The notes under the pieces were generated by a model. It did no database searches and had not been told where the DNA came from. It saw only the letters and a program-made list of their open reading frames with translations. Shown piece after piece: positions 47,754 through 59,308 of a stretch of DNA of 64,000 bases (the first letter of the stretch is position 1; each line of letters begins with the position of its first letter). This stretch comes from Capniomyces stellatus (Eukaryota; Kickxellomycota; Harpellomycetes; Harpellales; Legeriomycetaceae), in the NCBI GenBank assembly GCA_001661515.1, contig LUVW01000010.1:62001-126000 (forward strand), written 5' to 3'. A program made the translations under genes and the position numbers.

Positions 47754-50700
47754 TCATTTAGACAGGACCTTAAAATCCGAGTAATCACGGCACACGCCGA
47801 CAAAAAGCGAATGGCTGGAATCGGACGACTGCAGGTAAACGTCCTTGAAAGCAACCACATTTCCTGGCTTGAGCGAACACGCGCCAAACACAGAAACCGG
47901 CATATACAAGTTAACAACCACATCAAAGTTTCCAACCTCGTCAGAATTGAGATTTGTGTCAATTGAATGTTCGCAACTTGTGTTAGTGTTTGTGTTCAGG
48001 GGTTGGCTTGATCCCGATTCCGAACTGGTTGAGATTTTTAGTCTCTTTGTTGCTGTTCTGCTGCTGATACTGCTACTGATACTAATGTTGTTGTTGTTGC
48101 CGCCAAGACCGTTTGAATCCAAGGAACTTTCAACAGGCAGGTACTTGACACGTTCATCACGACTGGTGAGCGGAATCAGCTTGATTATAGAGTGAGGCTG
48201 GTTAAAGTACATGCCTGCATGGTACGCCTCAACAACAGCGACCATATCCACATCAGACCGCAGATCGTCAAGACTTAGCGCAGATACGCACCGTAGCTCG
48301 CGCTTGACATAGCCAGTAACACCAGCATCAGAGTAGTCGGAGTGGGTAGAGTTTACTGGAACCCAGGTTGTGTTACGAGTCGCGTTTAGCCGCAAAAACG
48401 TTTTTTGAACATGGTTCTGGGCCGAGTAGTAAGATGATGATGGAGATGGAGCGGTAGTAGAAGGTGGTAATGGTGCAGAGTTGGACTGTTTGGTTGCACT
48501 TGGCGACACGCCATATAGTTTGAACCGTTTTCCCTCAACAAAGAGAGAAAAGGTAGACTCATCAGCGCCCCACAGCGATAGAACTACTCTAGAGTAGGTG
48601 GACTTTGCAGATTTGGCGGACATTCTGCGGTCTGGAGATGGGTAGTCAGCCAGCAACACCTGGAAAAAGGGAGACACCTTTCTGGGTGGCATTGCGTCCA
48701 TGATTTCAGAGTTAACAAGGTCGGCACGTTCGACTTGAATGTTGCTCAAGTACGTCTGCAGGCAGTTGGACAGATCCGGAGACAGACTGGAGACAAAACG
48801 CGACGGGTCTACAGAGCCAATGTAGGCTTGGTACAGCTGTTCGTTTGACAAAAGCGCAAGGTCAGAGTTGGAGTAATTAGAGTATTTGGAGGAGGGAGGC
48901 AGTGATTTGGCAAGAGAATTTGTGGTTTGAGCTTGGTTAGAAGCTGAGGTTGGGGAGTCGAAATTGTTCCAAATCTGCTGAGCCTTGGACTTGCCGAGAT
49001 TCAAAAAATCAAGCTGAACGCGGGACTCTTCAGCCAAAGACCTGGTGATCCTTGCGCCAGTGGCAGTGGTTTCCATAAACCTCATTGGATACCTCCTGCA
49101 AACAACAACATCAAGCTCACCATAGGCAGGACCTCCATCAGCACTCAGAGAATGCAAGGAGTACGATATTTTGGATAGCCGGTCCTGAAAGCCAAGCTTT
49201 GCGTCCCAAGGCGCCGTACGAACACTGTTGCTGCTGACGACCAAAAGTGGGCTTGTTGAACTTGTTGGGTCGTGGATCTGGTAGGGCGAAATACCTTCAT
49301 TGGCATCGGCGCTGGATGACATACTGGCACCGGCAATCGCCAGCTTTGTGCCTACTTTTAGCCGGGACCGCGCAATTGCTCTTGAAAGAACCGGGTCGAT
49401 TTGGGCACGGATAGAGTACCACCCATCGGAAAAGAGAACCAGATTGGGCGCCAGCACCCGAATCAAGCAGAACACAGAAAGTAGTTTGGGCGACGAATCG
49501 CGTTCGACAATCCTTCTGATTGAAGGTCGCAGTCCCTCAACAAACTCCTTCCTGTACCGATCAGCTAGTTTGTTGGCCAGCACCCGGCTTGACCAGAAAT
49601 GTGCCTGCACAGCCGCAAAGTACCGAGCCATTGCTGCCAGGTAGTACACCAGCTGCTGGTATTGAATCTCCACCCACCTCCGTGTCTCTGCTTCGTCCAG
49701 CCCCGCAAACTTCCTCTCGTTCTGCCTACCTATCGACTCCATCAGCCCCGTGAACGCCTCGTCCACTCCCCACCTACCATCCTTGGCCCCACTAACGCGA
49801 AACACGTGCTTTCCTGCCCGCTCAAACGTCATTTCTTGCACTTCTTTGGGAATCACGTGTTTTGCCCCGTTGTCAAATATGTTGATCCACGAGGCAAGCG
49901 ACGACAACGACGTAACCGCAACTTTTCTTTTGTTTCTGCCACCTGTTTTATTGCCGCCAAAACTGTGCTTTCTTTTTTTTGAGTACGGAATTTGGCCTGG
50001 CGCTTGACTTGGCGCCTGGCTTGGCGTTTCAAAAGGTTTGCTGTTGGTGCTTATTGAACTGCTTGGTAGTATTTTTGGTCTGGGTGTTAGCTTTGGTTTG
50101 TGCAGCAGTGATTGGGGCTGCGATTGTGTTGTTTTGCTGCTTATTGATTGGCTGGGCGGCTTAAATAGCGGTCTTTTCTGTTTAGGCGTTACTAGTGGGC
50201 TGTGGAACAAACCAATGCCTTTGCTGCTCAATCCCCCAACGCTACCAGTGATGCTGCTGGTTGGGTGTGTGTTCAAGCCTGGACGCCTCAGTCCTTGGCT
50301 ACGGATCCGCCTTGACCCAGAAATTGAAGGTTCAGCTAGAGTTAGCAACTCTGCAGACGCCGGTGCAGATGTTAATGTAGAGTTAGATGTAGAGTTGGAT
50401 GTCAATGTTAATGTATAGTTAGATGTAGAGTTAGATGTAGAGGTGTGTGTAGGTGTTTGGAATGAGTTTGGAAATGATTCACACGAAACTGGTGTTTGGA
50501 AATCTTTAACATTATTAATTTTACTTTCAGATTCGCTACTATCATTGCTATTATCATTACTACTGAGATCATCGTTTTCCAATTTGCGTTTAAATGGTGT
50601 TTGGAATCCCTTTTGCAAAGGTGATTTTCTGTTTCTATTGTTGCTTTTACTATTGTTTTTGTTATCATTCGCTGAAATTGGAGTTGGAGCTGAAATTGGC

Positions 50701-53700
50701 ATTGGCATTGGCATTGGCATTGGTATTGGTATTGATATTGAGTTAGGTTTTGGTATTGAGTTAGGTTTTGGTTTGGTGTTAAAGTTGGTTATGGGTTTTG
50801 TTGTGGTTTTTGTTGGGGTTGGAATTGTAGATTCAGTTGGAACATGATCAGTTAGATTTGGGACCTTTCCCAAACCACCAAACATTCCCAATATTCTGTT
50901 TGCATCGTTTTCGTCCATTTCTGTAATTGGCGTTTCCATGATTTCCTTGATTCCGGTTGTCTTTTCACTCTTTTTGATGTCTTCAAGTGACTCTATTTTC
51001 TTTGTAAATCCCTGTTCCATTTCTCTAGGAATCACCAATTCTGGCTTACTTGGAAATGCTGCACTTTCTTTCTTTTTGAATGGCGGTATTTTGGCTATTT
51101 CCATACCAACAAACGGCTTATGCTTATCAGTATCAGTATCAATTTTAATATCAGTGTTAATATCAGCGTTGGTATTAACATTGGTATTGGTATTGGTATT
51201 GGTATTGGTATTGGTATTGGTATTGGTATTGGTATTGGTATTGGTATTGGTATTGGTATTGGTATTGGTATTGGTATTGGTATTGGTATTGGTATTGGTA
51301 TTGGTATTGGTATTGGTATTGGTATTGGTATTGGTATTGGTATTGGTATTGGTATTGGTATTGGTATTGGTATTGGTATTGGTATTGGTATTGGTATTGG
51401 TATTGGTATTGGTATTGGTATTGGTATTGGTATTGGTATTGGTATTGGTATTGGTATTGGTATTGGTATTGGTATTGGTATTGTTGTTGTTATTTTTAAA
51501 TGGAGTTTTAAATTCTGTTGGTTTTTTAGTTCCATTATTGTTATTATTGACTTTGTTTCTAGCTTGTTTTAGGCTTTCTTCAAACAAGGCGTCAACATCA
51601 TCGACATTATCAAACTTGTTAAACAGATTGCTAAACCCAGAGTTTCCATTCCCATTCCCATTTCCATTTACACTAGAGTTCGAGTTTATAGAATTTCGAA
51701 TAGTGCTGTTGTTGGTTGCATCAGATCCAAACATATTCCGGGCGGCATTCAGCTTGTCTTGGTCCAATGGCTCTAATTTAGACCCTGAGGCTGTAGAAAA
51801 CCCACTTGGTTTGTTTGTGGTTTGATTATCAATTCCAGTAGGTACGTTAGGTGTTCTAGATACGTTAGGTGTTCTAGGGGTGTTATTAGTGTTATTCTTT
51901 GCTTTGAATGGTGTTTTAAACTCTTTAGCTTGTTTATTTTTTGATCTTTTTAAAATTGCTTCAAACATTTCATTGTCTTTTTCCAGTTTTCTTTGCATTT
52001 CTAGCACTGCTGGGTCTGTTTTATCTAAACAACTATTGACAAACAACTCGTCTACCTGATTCAGCTTCTTGGTTTGAATCACTTTGCTATCAACTGTTGC
52101 ATTTAAACTTGTTCCTGATCCTGTAGTAAATCCCCTTAAAATTGCATTTTCATTATTTATTGAATTATCTTTTTCTTTTTCTTGTACTTGTTCCTGTTCC
52201 TGTTCCTGTTCTTCTTGTTCTTCCAAATCAATTGATTTGCTTATATCGTCTATGTCCTGTTGAAGTTGAGTATCCAGCACAAACCGTTTATCTCCAACTA
52301 CCGGCTCATCTGCAGCCGTATCACTTTTGTTTTTGCTACCAACACCATATTTCAACATGCTATTTTCGTTTAACCCAACTGCCATTTCATCCAAAAACCC
52401 ACAACTGCTGCTATCATAGTTGTACAGATTCCTATCATATCTTTTGGCATCCAACTCCCATCCTATTTCCGAACTCTCCAGTTCCTTCAAATCATTATCA
52501 ATACTATCGCCATTGTTGTTATTGTCAATCACATTTTGGTTTTCTACAATTTTTGACCTTGTCAATGCTCCAGCCTTTGTAATCATTGGTCTATTCTTAA
52601 CTTTACATTCGTCTTCATGTTCAATTTCATTGTCAAAGTCCAAACTTTTGGTTGACAACCTTTTTATAATCTCTGGTGTCCTCAATTGTTTTGGCGTTTT
52701 TTCCAATTCCGTCGCCTTTCCATTTTTTACTTGGTCACCACCCCTCTCTTTATCTTCACCTATCATTATGTCTCCTTTTTCTACTCTGTCGGATTTATCC
52801 AATTCTTGATTCAGTTCCCGGCTTGACTCTTGAATGACTTCTTGAATTGGCTCCTGGGTTGGTTCTTGAGTTGGTTCTGTTCCGAATTCCATCTCGTTGC
52901 TTGTCAGTATATTTTCCATACCGTCTTGCCTTTTGCTTTTAGTAATCCCAGGCAATGGTGATGACGTTTCAACCGGTGTTCTCATACTTGTCGACATTTC
53001 TTCATTTTCCAAGTATAACTCTTCCTCTCTATTGCTTTCCATCTCCATGTCCAACCTCAACCCCATTCCCATCCCCATTCCTGCTTCCAACCCCACCCCT
53101 AATTCCGATTCTAATCCTAACTCTAACCCCATCTCTAATCCCATATCTAATCCTAAACCATTTCCTTCCAATCCTTCATCCCAACACATACTGTCTATCG
53201 CTGCCAACTCTACCAAATCTAATCCTGACTCGCTGTAATCTACTCGTGTTTCGTTTCTATTTCCATTCCCATTCCCATTTCCATTTTTATTGCTTTGGTC
53301 TGTTCCTGTTCCTGTTCCTGTTCCTGTTCCTGTTCCTGTTCTGACACCTGATCCTACTCCCAAAGACACCTCTATTTCTGTTTTCACATCTGAGTCTGTT
53401 TGGCTTATGATCTTTTCCACTTTATCTTCCACTTTATCTTCCACTTTATCTTCCACTTTATCCTCCATTTTATCCTCCACTCTATCCTCCATTTTATCCT
53501 CTACTTTATCTTCCACTATGTTTCCTGTTCCATCCATTCCGTCATTTGTCTGTATAACTTCTATCGGTTTATATTCGTTATTGGCCTCTGCTTCAACTTT
53601 CAGAGTTTTCTCTACCTCCACCATACCGTGTTCTTTTATAACATCCTTTGTAATGCCTTCCTGGCTTTTTACAACCACTTCGTGGACATGTGCACCCAAC

Positions 53701-54135
53701 TCGGTATTGTCGTCCAGCTTTTCCTTTTCTGCTACTTCTACCTCTACTACCTCCATTTCCACGCCTAGACTTTTCTCTTGATTGCTCTCATTCATCTATC
53801 GTTTATCAATTTTCTTTTTAGTATTCAGGTTTCACTCTTGTTTCAGCTCCTTTATTATCATTAATTCTACACCAACTGCGTGTTTGCTCCATTTATAAAT
53901 AAATAAATGTATTTACCTCAATTTCGTGACTTTGCTCGTACAGATTCTGCCATCTGCTGACCACTTCTTCTTCTGGGCTCTTTATACTGCTTATTGTTTC
54001 TTCTGGCTTACTATACACTACAAACTCTATTTTCTTTCCCTCATTCCCGAAACCCACACCTATTTCAACTATTTCCTCCTTCCTGCTTTTGCTCGTATCT
54101 GACTCCTCTACGATCATCATGGATTCTCCCTTCAT
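47754..54135 (-). CDS. BRCA2: BRCA2 homologue (Rad51 mediator)
   Basis: Exons 54135-53917 and 53795-47754 (donor GTAAAT, acceptor GATAG, phase 0, 121-base intron with TACTAA) give 2086 residues. BRCA2/Brh2 loads Rad51 on ssDNA in homologous recombination. The DNA-binding domain fills the C-terminal third. A helical domain starts near 1367. OB1 carries FSDGWYSIRAQIDP (about 1528), NSVRTAPWDAKLGF and a YPMRFMET stretch. OB2 has VVLSLWGADESTF and VEGKRFKLYG (about 1809). A terminal OB3-like segment ends FVGVCRDYSDFKVLSK. One clear BRC repeat lies at about 736-765 (GFSTASGSKLEPL, then LNAARNMF). F(K/Q)TP(F/V) motifs recur. Low-complexity tracts include Val-Glu-Asp-Lys, Gly-Thr, Glu-Gln and a 100-residue Asn-Thr run (about 845-944). 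Exon 1 adds 73 acidic residues with a single Trp. The gene could also start at the ATG at 53795. Confidence 0.92.
51183..51482. repeat. Perfect (GGTATT)50 hexanucleotide array in BRCA2
   Basis: Exactly 50 uninterrupted copies of GGTATT on the plus strand, bounded by imperfect copies on the left (GGTATTAACATT) and GTT repeats on the right. On the coding minus strand each unit is AAT-ACC, giving 50 Asn-Thr dipeptides. Because six is a multiple of three, gain or loss of units keeps frame. Antisense frames through it are open for the same reason and are not genes. Confidence 0.97.
53300..53340. repeat. (CCTGTT)n array in BRCA2 encoding Gly-Thr
   Basis: Nearly seven perfect copies of a CCTGTT hexamer on the plus strand, read on the minus strand as Gly-Thr dipeptides near the BRCA2 N-terminus. 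A related block near 52185-52212 encodes Glu-Gln. Confidence 0.85.
53411..53520. repeat. 12-base repeat in BRCA2 encoding Val-Glu-Asp-Lys
   Basis: About nine imperfect copies of a 12-base unit (ACTTTATCTTCC-like on plus) that encode the four-residue repeat Lys-Val/Met-Glu-Asp. Copies differ at single positions, so this array is older than the Asn-Thr array. Confidence 0.85.
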
Positions 54136-55552
54136 TCACTTTATTATATTTTTCTTCTTCTTTTATGTTTACTGTTGATTTACCCCCATCCACTATTTTC
54201 TTTTGAACCTTGTTTTTGTTTTCATACAATCTCATCTAGGTGTTCTATTCTGTCAATTTACCTTATTTCGACCAATCTAACAAATACCGAAAAGCTTAAA
54301 TTATACTTGCTCTTTTCTAGAATTTATACTTGGAGCTCAGTGGAAAAGGAGAATCTCTTGCTTTTTATTCCATCGCACCCGGCTTTTTACCCTTTTATTA
54401 TTTGTAATATCTTTTCAACTCTTAGTTTTGTTTTACTTTTTTTTAGTTAATAGTTTGTTTTCTTTATGCTTTTCTTGACAAGGTTGTCAATTATCAAGGT
54501 CCATTTGCTAGATTCTTTTTTTTTTTTGCTCTCAGCAAATCAGCTTGACTTGATAATACCAATCTAGCGTTTTAGCCTTTGTTGACGATTTTGTTTGATT
54601 TTTATCGCGTCACACTAGTCACCTATTGGCTATGTGTTTGTTTTCGCTTTTATTTTTTGCTCCTTTTTTAAATTGTGTTTTGCTTAGATTCTATTTGTCA
54701 TGATCAAGGCCACCAAACATCACTTTTATTTATTTTCATTAGCTTGGTATTGATACTAATAACTACGCTTATTTAAGAATATTTTAAAAGCTTGAGCTTG
54801 AGCTTGAGCTTTTGGTATTTGACCTTTGGCGTTTATCAAGACTTACACCCAAACTTTATCACATTTGGATAAACCTTGGACTTGAATAAAAAAAAAAGCA
54901 GAGAAACAGAATAAATCGATAATCGATAAGGCAAGAGCCTGCTTAGTAATTATGACGAATTAACAGCATGATCGAGGTTAAAGAAAAGTAAAAAAAAAAA
55001 AAAAAACTAAACAATGCCTTTTTAGCCAATAGTTTTTCCCATTAACCAAATAGTTTCCAAAGGAATGCTAAAAATAACGACTAAAAATAACAGCTAAAAA
55101 AAGGTGTTATATCTGAATGTTACTGAACCATTTTTAACTATAATGTATTGGAGATAAGCAAACGGTGCCTGGTTATGTTGATCCATGAGCAAATCAGATT
55201 AATTCACAGTGAGTTGAGAGCGAGTTGATTTCAAAAATAAAAAAGACAACAAAAAAAAAAACAAAAAGTCTTGAAAGAGAAAAAAAAAATAGAGACAAGG
55301 ATTGAGATTAGTATTGTTTGAAAAAGGATAATGAAGGAGATAATATAAGAGACAATGAGGGGATTGACAAGAACCAAGTCAAACTAAATGAATAAATTGA
55401 TTTGGAAAAAGAACAAAAAAAATTAAAAAAAAAAGTTTACAATAAATTAAAACTTGATGTTTTTTTTAAATTACTTATTTCTAAACCGAAAAGAAGCAAG
55501 TAGAAAAAAAGAGGGAAAGAAAAAATAAAAAAAGGACCAAAACAATAAGTAG
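54136..55552. other. Divergent promoter region BRCA2 / GRS1
   Basis: Plus strand T/C-rich to about 54700 (BRCA2 leader side) and A-rich from about 54880 to 55550 (GRS1 leader side). A short AGCTTG tandem repeat lies at 54789-54811. One ACCTTGG word occurs near 54872. No gene is seen. Confidence 0.55.
54789..54811. repeat. Short (AGCTTG)n tandem repeat
   Basis: Three full copies and a partial one of a hexamer in the BRCA2/GRS1 divergent region. Only its tandem structure is evident. Confidence 0.8.
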
Positions 55553-57694
55553 ATGTTTATTGCTTCAAGAATAATAAAAAAAGCAAGACCTTCTTTTATA
55601 AAAATCCCAAGAGAAATTAGCAAAACACCGAACAGGGGACTCGGAGTTAATAGTTTTAAAAAGTATAGTATACAAGCAGGACAAACATTGTTGAGAGATA
55701 AGCCAGAAGAAAAGATGGAAGGAAAATTTGATCGTGCAGCTTTGGAAGCAGTTCTTATAAAGCGGTTTTTCTATGCGCCTTCGTTTGAGATTTACGGGGG
55801 AGTTGCAGGGTTGTATGATTTTGGGCCAATTGGAACGGCGTTGCAGCAGAATCTGATAAACACGTGGCGAAAGCATTTTGTGATTGAGGAGGATATGTTG
55901 GAGATTGACGGAGCGATTATCACGCCAGCAGAGGTATTGAAGACCTCGGGGCATGTTGATAGATTTACAGACTTGATGACAAAGGATGTCAAGACACACG
56001 AGATTTTCAGAGCAGATCATTTGGTGGAGGGAGTTTTGGAGACGCGGTTGGAGAACAGCAAAACAGTGAAGGCAGCAGGTAGCAACGGCGAGAAGGTAGT
56101 GGCGAGCAAAAAGAAGGGGAAGGGGAAGGGAGAGGTTGAGATGGTTGCTTTGAGCGAGGAGGAAGAGGCAGCTTATAATGAGATTTTGGCAAAGATCGAC
56201 AACTATAACAAGGAAGAGCTTGCAGAGATCATAGCAAAACACAAGATAAGAAACCCAGTGACAAACAACGAGGTTACACCACCAATTGAGTTTAATTTGA
56301 TGTTTGACTCGTCGATTGGACCAACAGGAGCACTGAAGGGGTACTTGAGACCAGAAACAGCACAGGCACAGTTTGTGAACTTCAACAGACTGGCGGAGTT
56401 TAACGGGCAAAGAATGCCGTTTGCATCGGCAATGGTTGGAAAGTCGTTCAGAAACGAGATTTCGCCAAGAGCAGGGTTGTTGAGAGTCAGAGAGTTCACA
56501 ATGGCGGAGGTGGAGCACTACGTTGAACACAGCCGCAAGACACATACCAAGTTTGACGATGTTGCGGACATGAAGCTGAGATTGCTACCAGCAGAGGTGC
56601 AGCAAAAGGGAAGCACAGAAACAGTTGATATGTCGATCAGAGATGCAGTAAAGAACGGAGTAATCAACAACGAAACGCTCGGGTACTTCCTGGGCAGAAT
56701 CTACCTGTACTTGGAGAAGGTGGGAATCGACACCAACAGGCTGAGATTCAGACAACACATGTCAAACGAAATGGCCCATTATGCAGCTGACTGCTGGGAT
56801 GCTGAAATCAAGAGCTCTTATGGCTGGATAGAGTGTGTTGGCTGTGCCGACAGAGCTGCCTTTGATCTCCGCGTCCACTCCAAACGCACAAAGACCAAGC
56901 TTGTTGTCCGTGAAGCTCTTGACGAACCAAAGGTCTACGACGAACTGGTGCCAAGACTCAACAAAAAGCTCGCTGGTCCTACCCTCAAGGACAAGTTCCA
57001 GGACGTCAGCGACTCCCTCGAGTCTGCCTCCCAGGAACAACTTGCCATCTACAAGCAGAAGCTCCAACAAGACGGCAAGTTTGACCTCGTCACCTGCGAC
57101 AACTCCTACTCCATCACCAGCACCATGCTCACCATCGAAATGGAAACCATCAGACTTGAAATCAACGAGTACACTCCTGACGTCATTGAACCATCCTTTG
57201 GAATTGGCAGAATCCTCTACTCCTTGCTTGAACACTCCTACTACACCCGCCAAGGCGACGATCTACGCGCTGTCTTTTCCTTCAAACCCCAGATCGCCCC
57301 TTACAAATGCCTCGTTTTGCCTCTCTCAAAGAACCCCGAATTTGCTGCCCACCTCAACTCAATCGCCACAAAGCTGCGCAAAATGGGTGTAACTGCCCGT
57401 ATCGATGACTCTGCCTCCGCCTCTATTGGCCGTCGCTACGCCAGAAACGACGAACTTGGTTTCCCCTTTGCCATCACCGTCGACTTTGACACCGTTAAAG
57501 ACGGATCTGTTACTCTCCGTGAACGCGACTCCACAAAGCAAATCAGAGCCCCAATTGCTGATGTCCTAGAAATTGTTGTTGGTATCGTCAACGAACAAAC
57601 CACCTGGGACCAAGTCATCAAATCCCATAACGTCATCGATGCCAAATCCACCACCGACGACATTGCTGAACAAACTAAAAATCTTTCAGTCTAA
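55553..57694 (+). CDS. GRS1: Glycyl-tRNA synthetase, likely cytosolic and mitochondrial
   Basis: Single exon, 713 residues from the first ATG. It joins glycine to tRNA-Gly and is a class II synthetase of the eukaryotic alpha-2 type. Motifs: an N-terminal catalytic start with FFYAPSFEIYGGVAGLYDFGPIG; the QAQFVNFNRL region; motif 2 FRNEISPRAGLLRVREFTMAE; and motif 3 EPSFGIGRILYSLLEHSYY. The C-terminal anticodon-binding domain has APYKCLVLPLSKNPEF, IDDSASASIGRRYARNDELG and TLRERDSTKQIRAPI. The first 54 residues are rich in Arg, Lys, Ser and Ile, poor in acids, and look like a mitochondrial targeting sequence. A second in-frame ATG at 55715 (MEGKFDRAALEAVLIKRFF) gives a 659-residue cytosolic form. 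Two products from one gene are known for yeast GRS1 through a non-ATG start; here both starts are ATG. Confidence 0.97.
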   Translation: MFIASRIIKKARPSFIKIPREISKTPNRGLGVNSFKKYSIQAGQTLLRDKPEEKMEGKFDRAALEAVLIKRFFYAPSFEIYGGVAGLYDFGPIGTALQQNLINTWRKHFVIEEDMLEIDGAIITPAEVLKTSGHVDRFTDLMTKDVKTHEIFRADHLVEGVLETRLENSKTVKAAGSNGEKVVASKKKGKGKGEVEMVALSEEEEAAYNEILAKIDNYNKEELAEIIAKHKIRNPVTNNEVTPPIEFNLMFDSSIGPTGALKGYLRPETAQAQFVNFNRLAEFNGQRMPFASAMVGKSFRNEISPRAGLLRVREFTMAEVEHYVEHSRKTHTKFDDVADMKLRLLPAEVQQKGSTETVDMSIRDAVKNGVINNETLGYFLGRIYLYLEKVGIDTNRLRFRQHMSNEMAHYAADCWDAEIKSSYGWIECVGCADRAAFDLRVHSKRTKTKLVVREALDEPKVYDELVPRLNKKLAGPTLKDKFQDVSDSLESASQEQLAIYKQKLQQDGKFDLVTCDNSYSITSTMLTIEMETIRLEINEYTPDVIEPSFGIGRILYSLLEHSYYTRQGDDLRAVFSFKPQIAPYKCLVLPLSKNPEFAAHLNSIATKLRKMGVTARIDDSASASIGRRYARNDELGFPFAITVDFDTVKDGSVTLRERDSTKQIRAPIADVLEIVVGIVNEQTTWDQVIKSHNVIDAKSTTDDIAEQTKNLSV

Positions 57695-59308
57695 ATTCTT
57701 TTCTTTTCTTTTTTCTTTTCTTTATTTATCCATAATTAAACTCTAATGAAAAGATACATTTTATAAATCCAACATCAAGGGAAAAAGTAACAGTAAACAT
57801 AATATATATAAAAGAAATCCTCCAAATCAATAATTTATATGTTGGGAGATTAATGGAGCAAGGTTAAGGCAGGTTATATTTAAAACGTTCAAACGATTGC
57901 TTACAGTTTACACCAAAACAACCTTTTTTCTTTTGTACGTTTTAAAGTCTCCACCTCAGTTAACATTTAATCGCTAAATGTAAATACTCCAAAACCCACA
58001 CAATACCCACAAGTATTCAACAAATCACAGTACTGTGACTTGCTCAATAGTAGATATTATCGATATAACCGGGTGACACGCCAGAAAATATACAAAGTAC
58101 CATCAATACCCTTCCCTACCCTCAACATCCAACCAGTTTGTCCCTTTCCCTCGTCCCTTCTTTAAAACATCATACTTTCTTCATCTCGCCTTTATCCTAC
58201 CCAAAAACATCCCTATTTCCCATTCCTCCCGCCCCTTCCCACCTCCTTACTAACATATACCCACACTCTTTTATTGCAACCACATCGATTCACTTTCCAA
58301 TTACCTCACTACCCACAATTTCTTTTTATTTTTTTACTAGAAAAAAGTTCTAAACTTTGAACTATAGATTACCAAATAGACACTTCATTATTTTCCGCTT
58401 CCTTATAAACCGCGAATCCCATAAAGAATCACAATAAAATAAAGAGGAAAAATAAAACCGAATCTAGCGACAATAAATAAAACAAAGAAAAGACCTGTTT
58501 ACATAAAAAAAAAAAAAACAAGCAGACAGCAAGGGAGGAAGAGCGATTGCGGAAGCAAGTAAAGTCGAGAGGGCATGCTATATAAAAAGAAAAGTAAGAG
58601 ACCAGGAAAGAAAAAGAAACAGATTTTGGTTAAGAATAAAGAAAAAGACGTGAAAAAAAAAGCAGGTGAAAAAAAAAATAGAAGAATGAGAAAACTAGTT
58701 AAAAGTGAGGTTGGGAGAGTAAAAAAAAAACAGTACTAGTAGTACATCCTTTTTATTGAGCCTGTCTCAAGTTTCATTCACAGTATGAAATGTAAACAAA
58801 AAAGAAAAGACAAAGCAAGGAAAAAAAGGCTGGAATTTTTTAACCACGGTAATTGTAATTTTTTATTTTAAAACTACAAAAGTGAATGAAGAAGAAGCTG
58901 AGAAATAGCAGAACCAAAACTCTTTAAATAGGTAATAAAATATAGGAGGAAGAAAAAAAAAAAAAGAAATAGCAGTTGAAATTAAATCCAAAAAAATAAA
59001 TCAAAACTAGTAATTTGATAATTCTGCTTATTCAAATAAGAACTCAAAATGAAATTGTCAGTTAAATTGAATGGTAAAAATAGCAGTTTTAAAATTCGTT
59101 TATTTATTTGCAACTCTGTTATTGTTTTTTTTTTCTTTACCAAAGCGTGATTGTTGTAATTATTACTATTTAGTTTAGCAATTTATTTTAAATTATTTTT
59201 CAAAGTGCCAACGACTCATATTTTACATAGAAAATATACTTGTAAAGCAGCAAAGTCAAACCAAAGTTTGGATTTAAAAGTGAGGCCCAAAATCAAAATA
59301 TAGATACA
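57695..59308. other. Tandem intergenic region GRS1 to SPN1
   Basis: Strongly pyrimidine-rich from about 57900 to 58340 and strongly purine-rich (A/G) from about 58370 to 59000. The sharp strand-composition switch near 58350-58370 probably divides the GRS1 3' side from the SPN1 leader. No gene is seen. Confidence 0.55.

Noticed and set aside
51183..51482. Interstitial telomere repeat
   Set aside because: GGTATT differs from fungal telomere units such as TTAGGG, and the array sits in frame within a coding exon.
50938..51825. Long plus-strand frames across the BRCA2 hexamer array
   Set aside because: All frames through a stop-free hexamer repeat are open by construction. The minus strand carries the BRCA2 homology on both sides.
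55565..56545. 326-codon minus-strand frame opposite GRS1
   Set aside because: It lies antisense to a conserved synthetase, and its product is Cys/Leu-rich without family resemblance.
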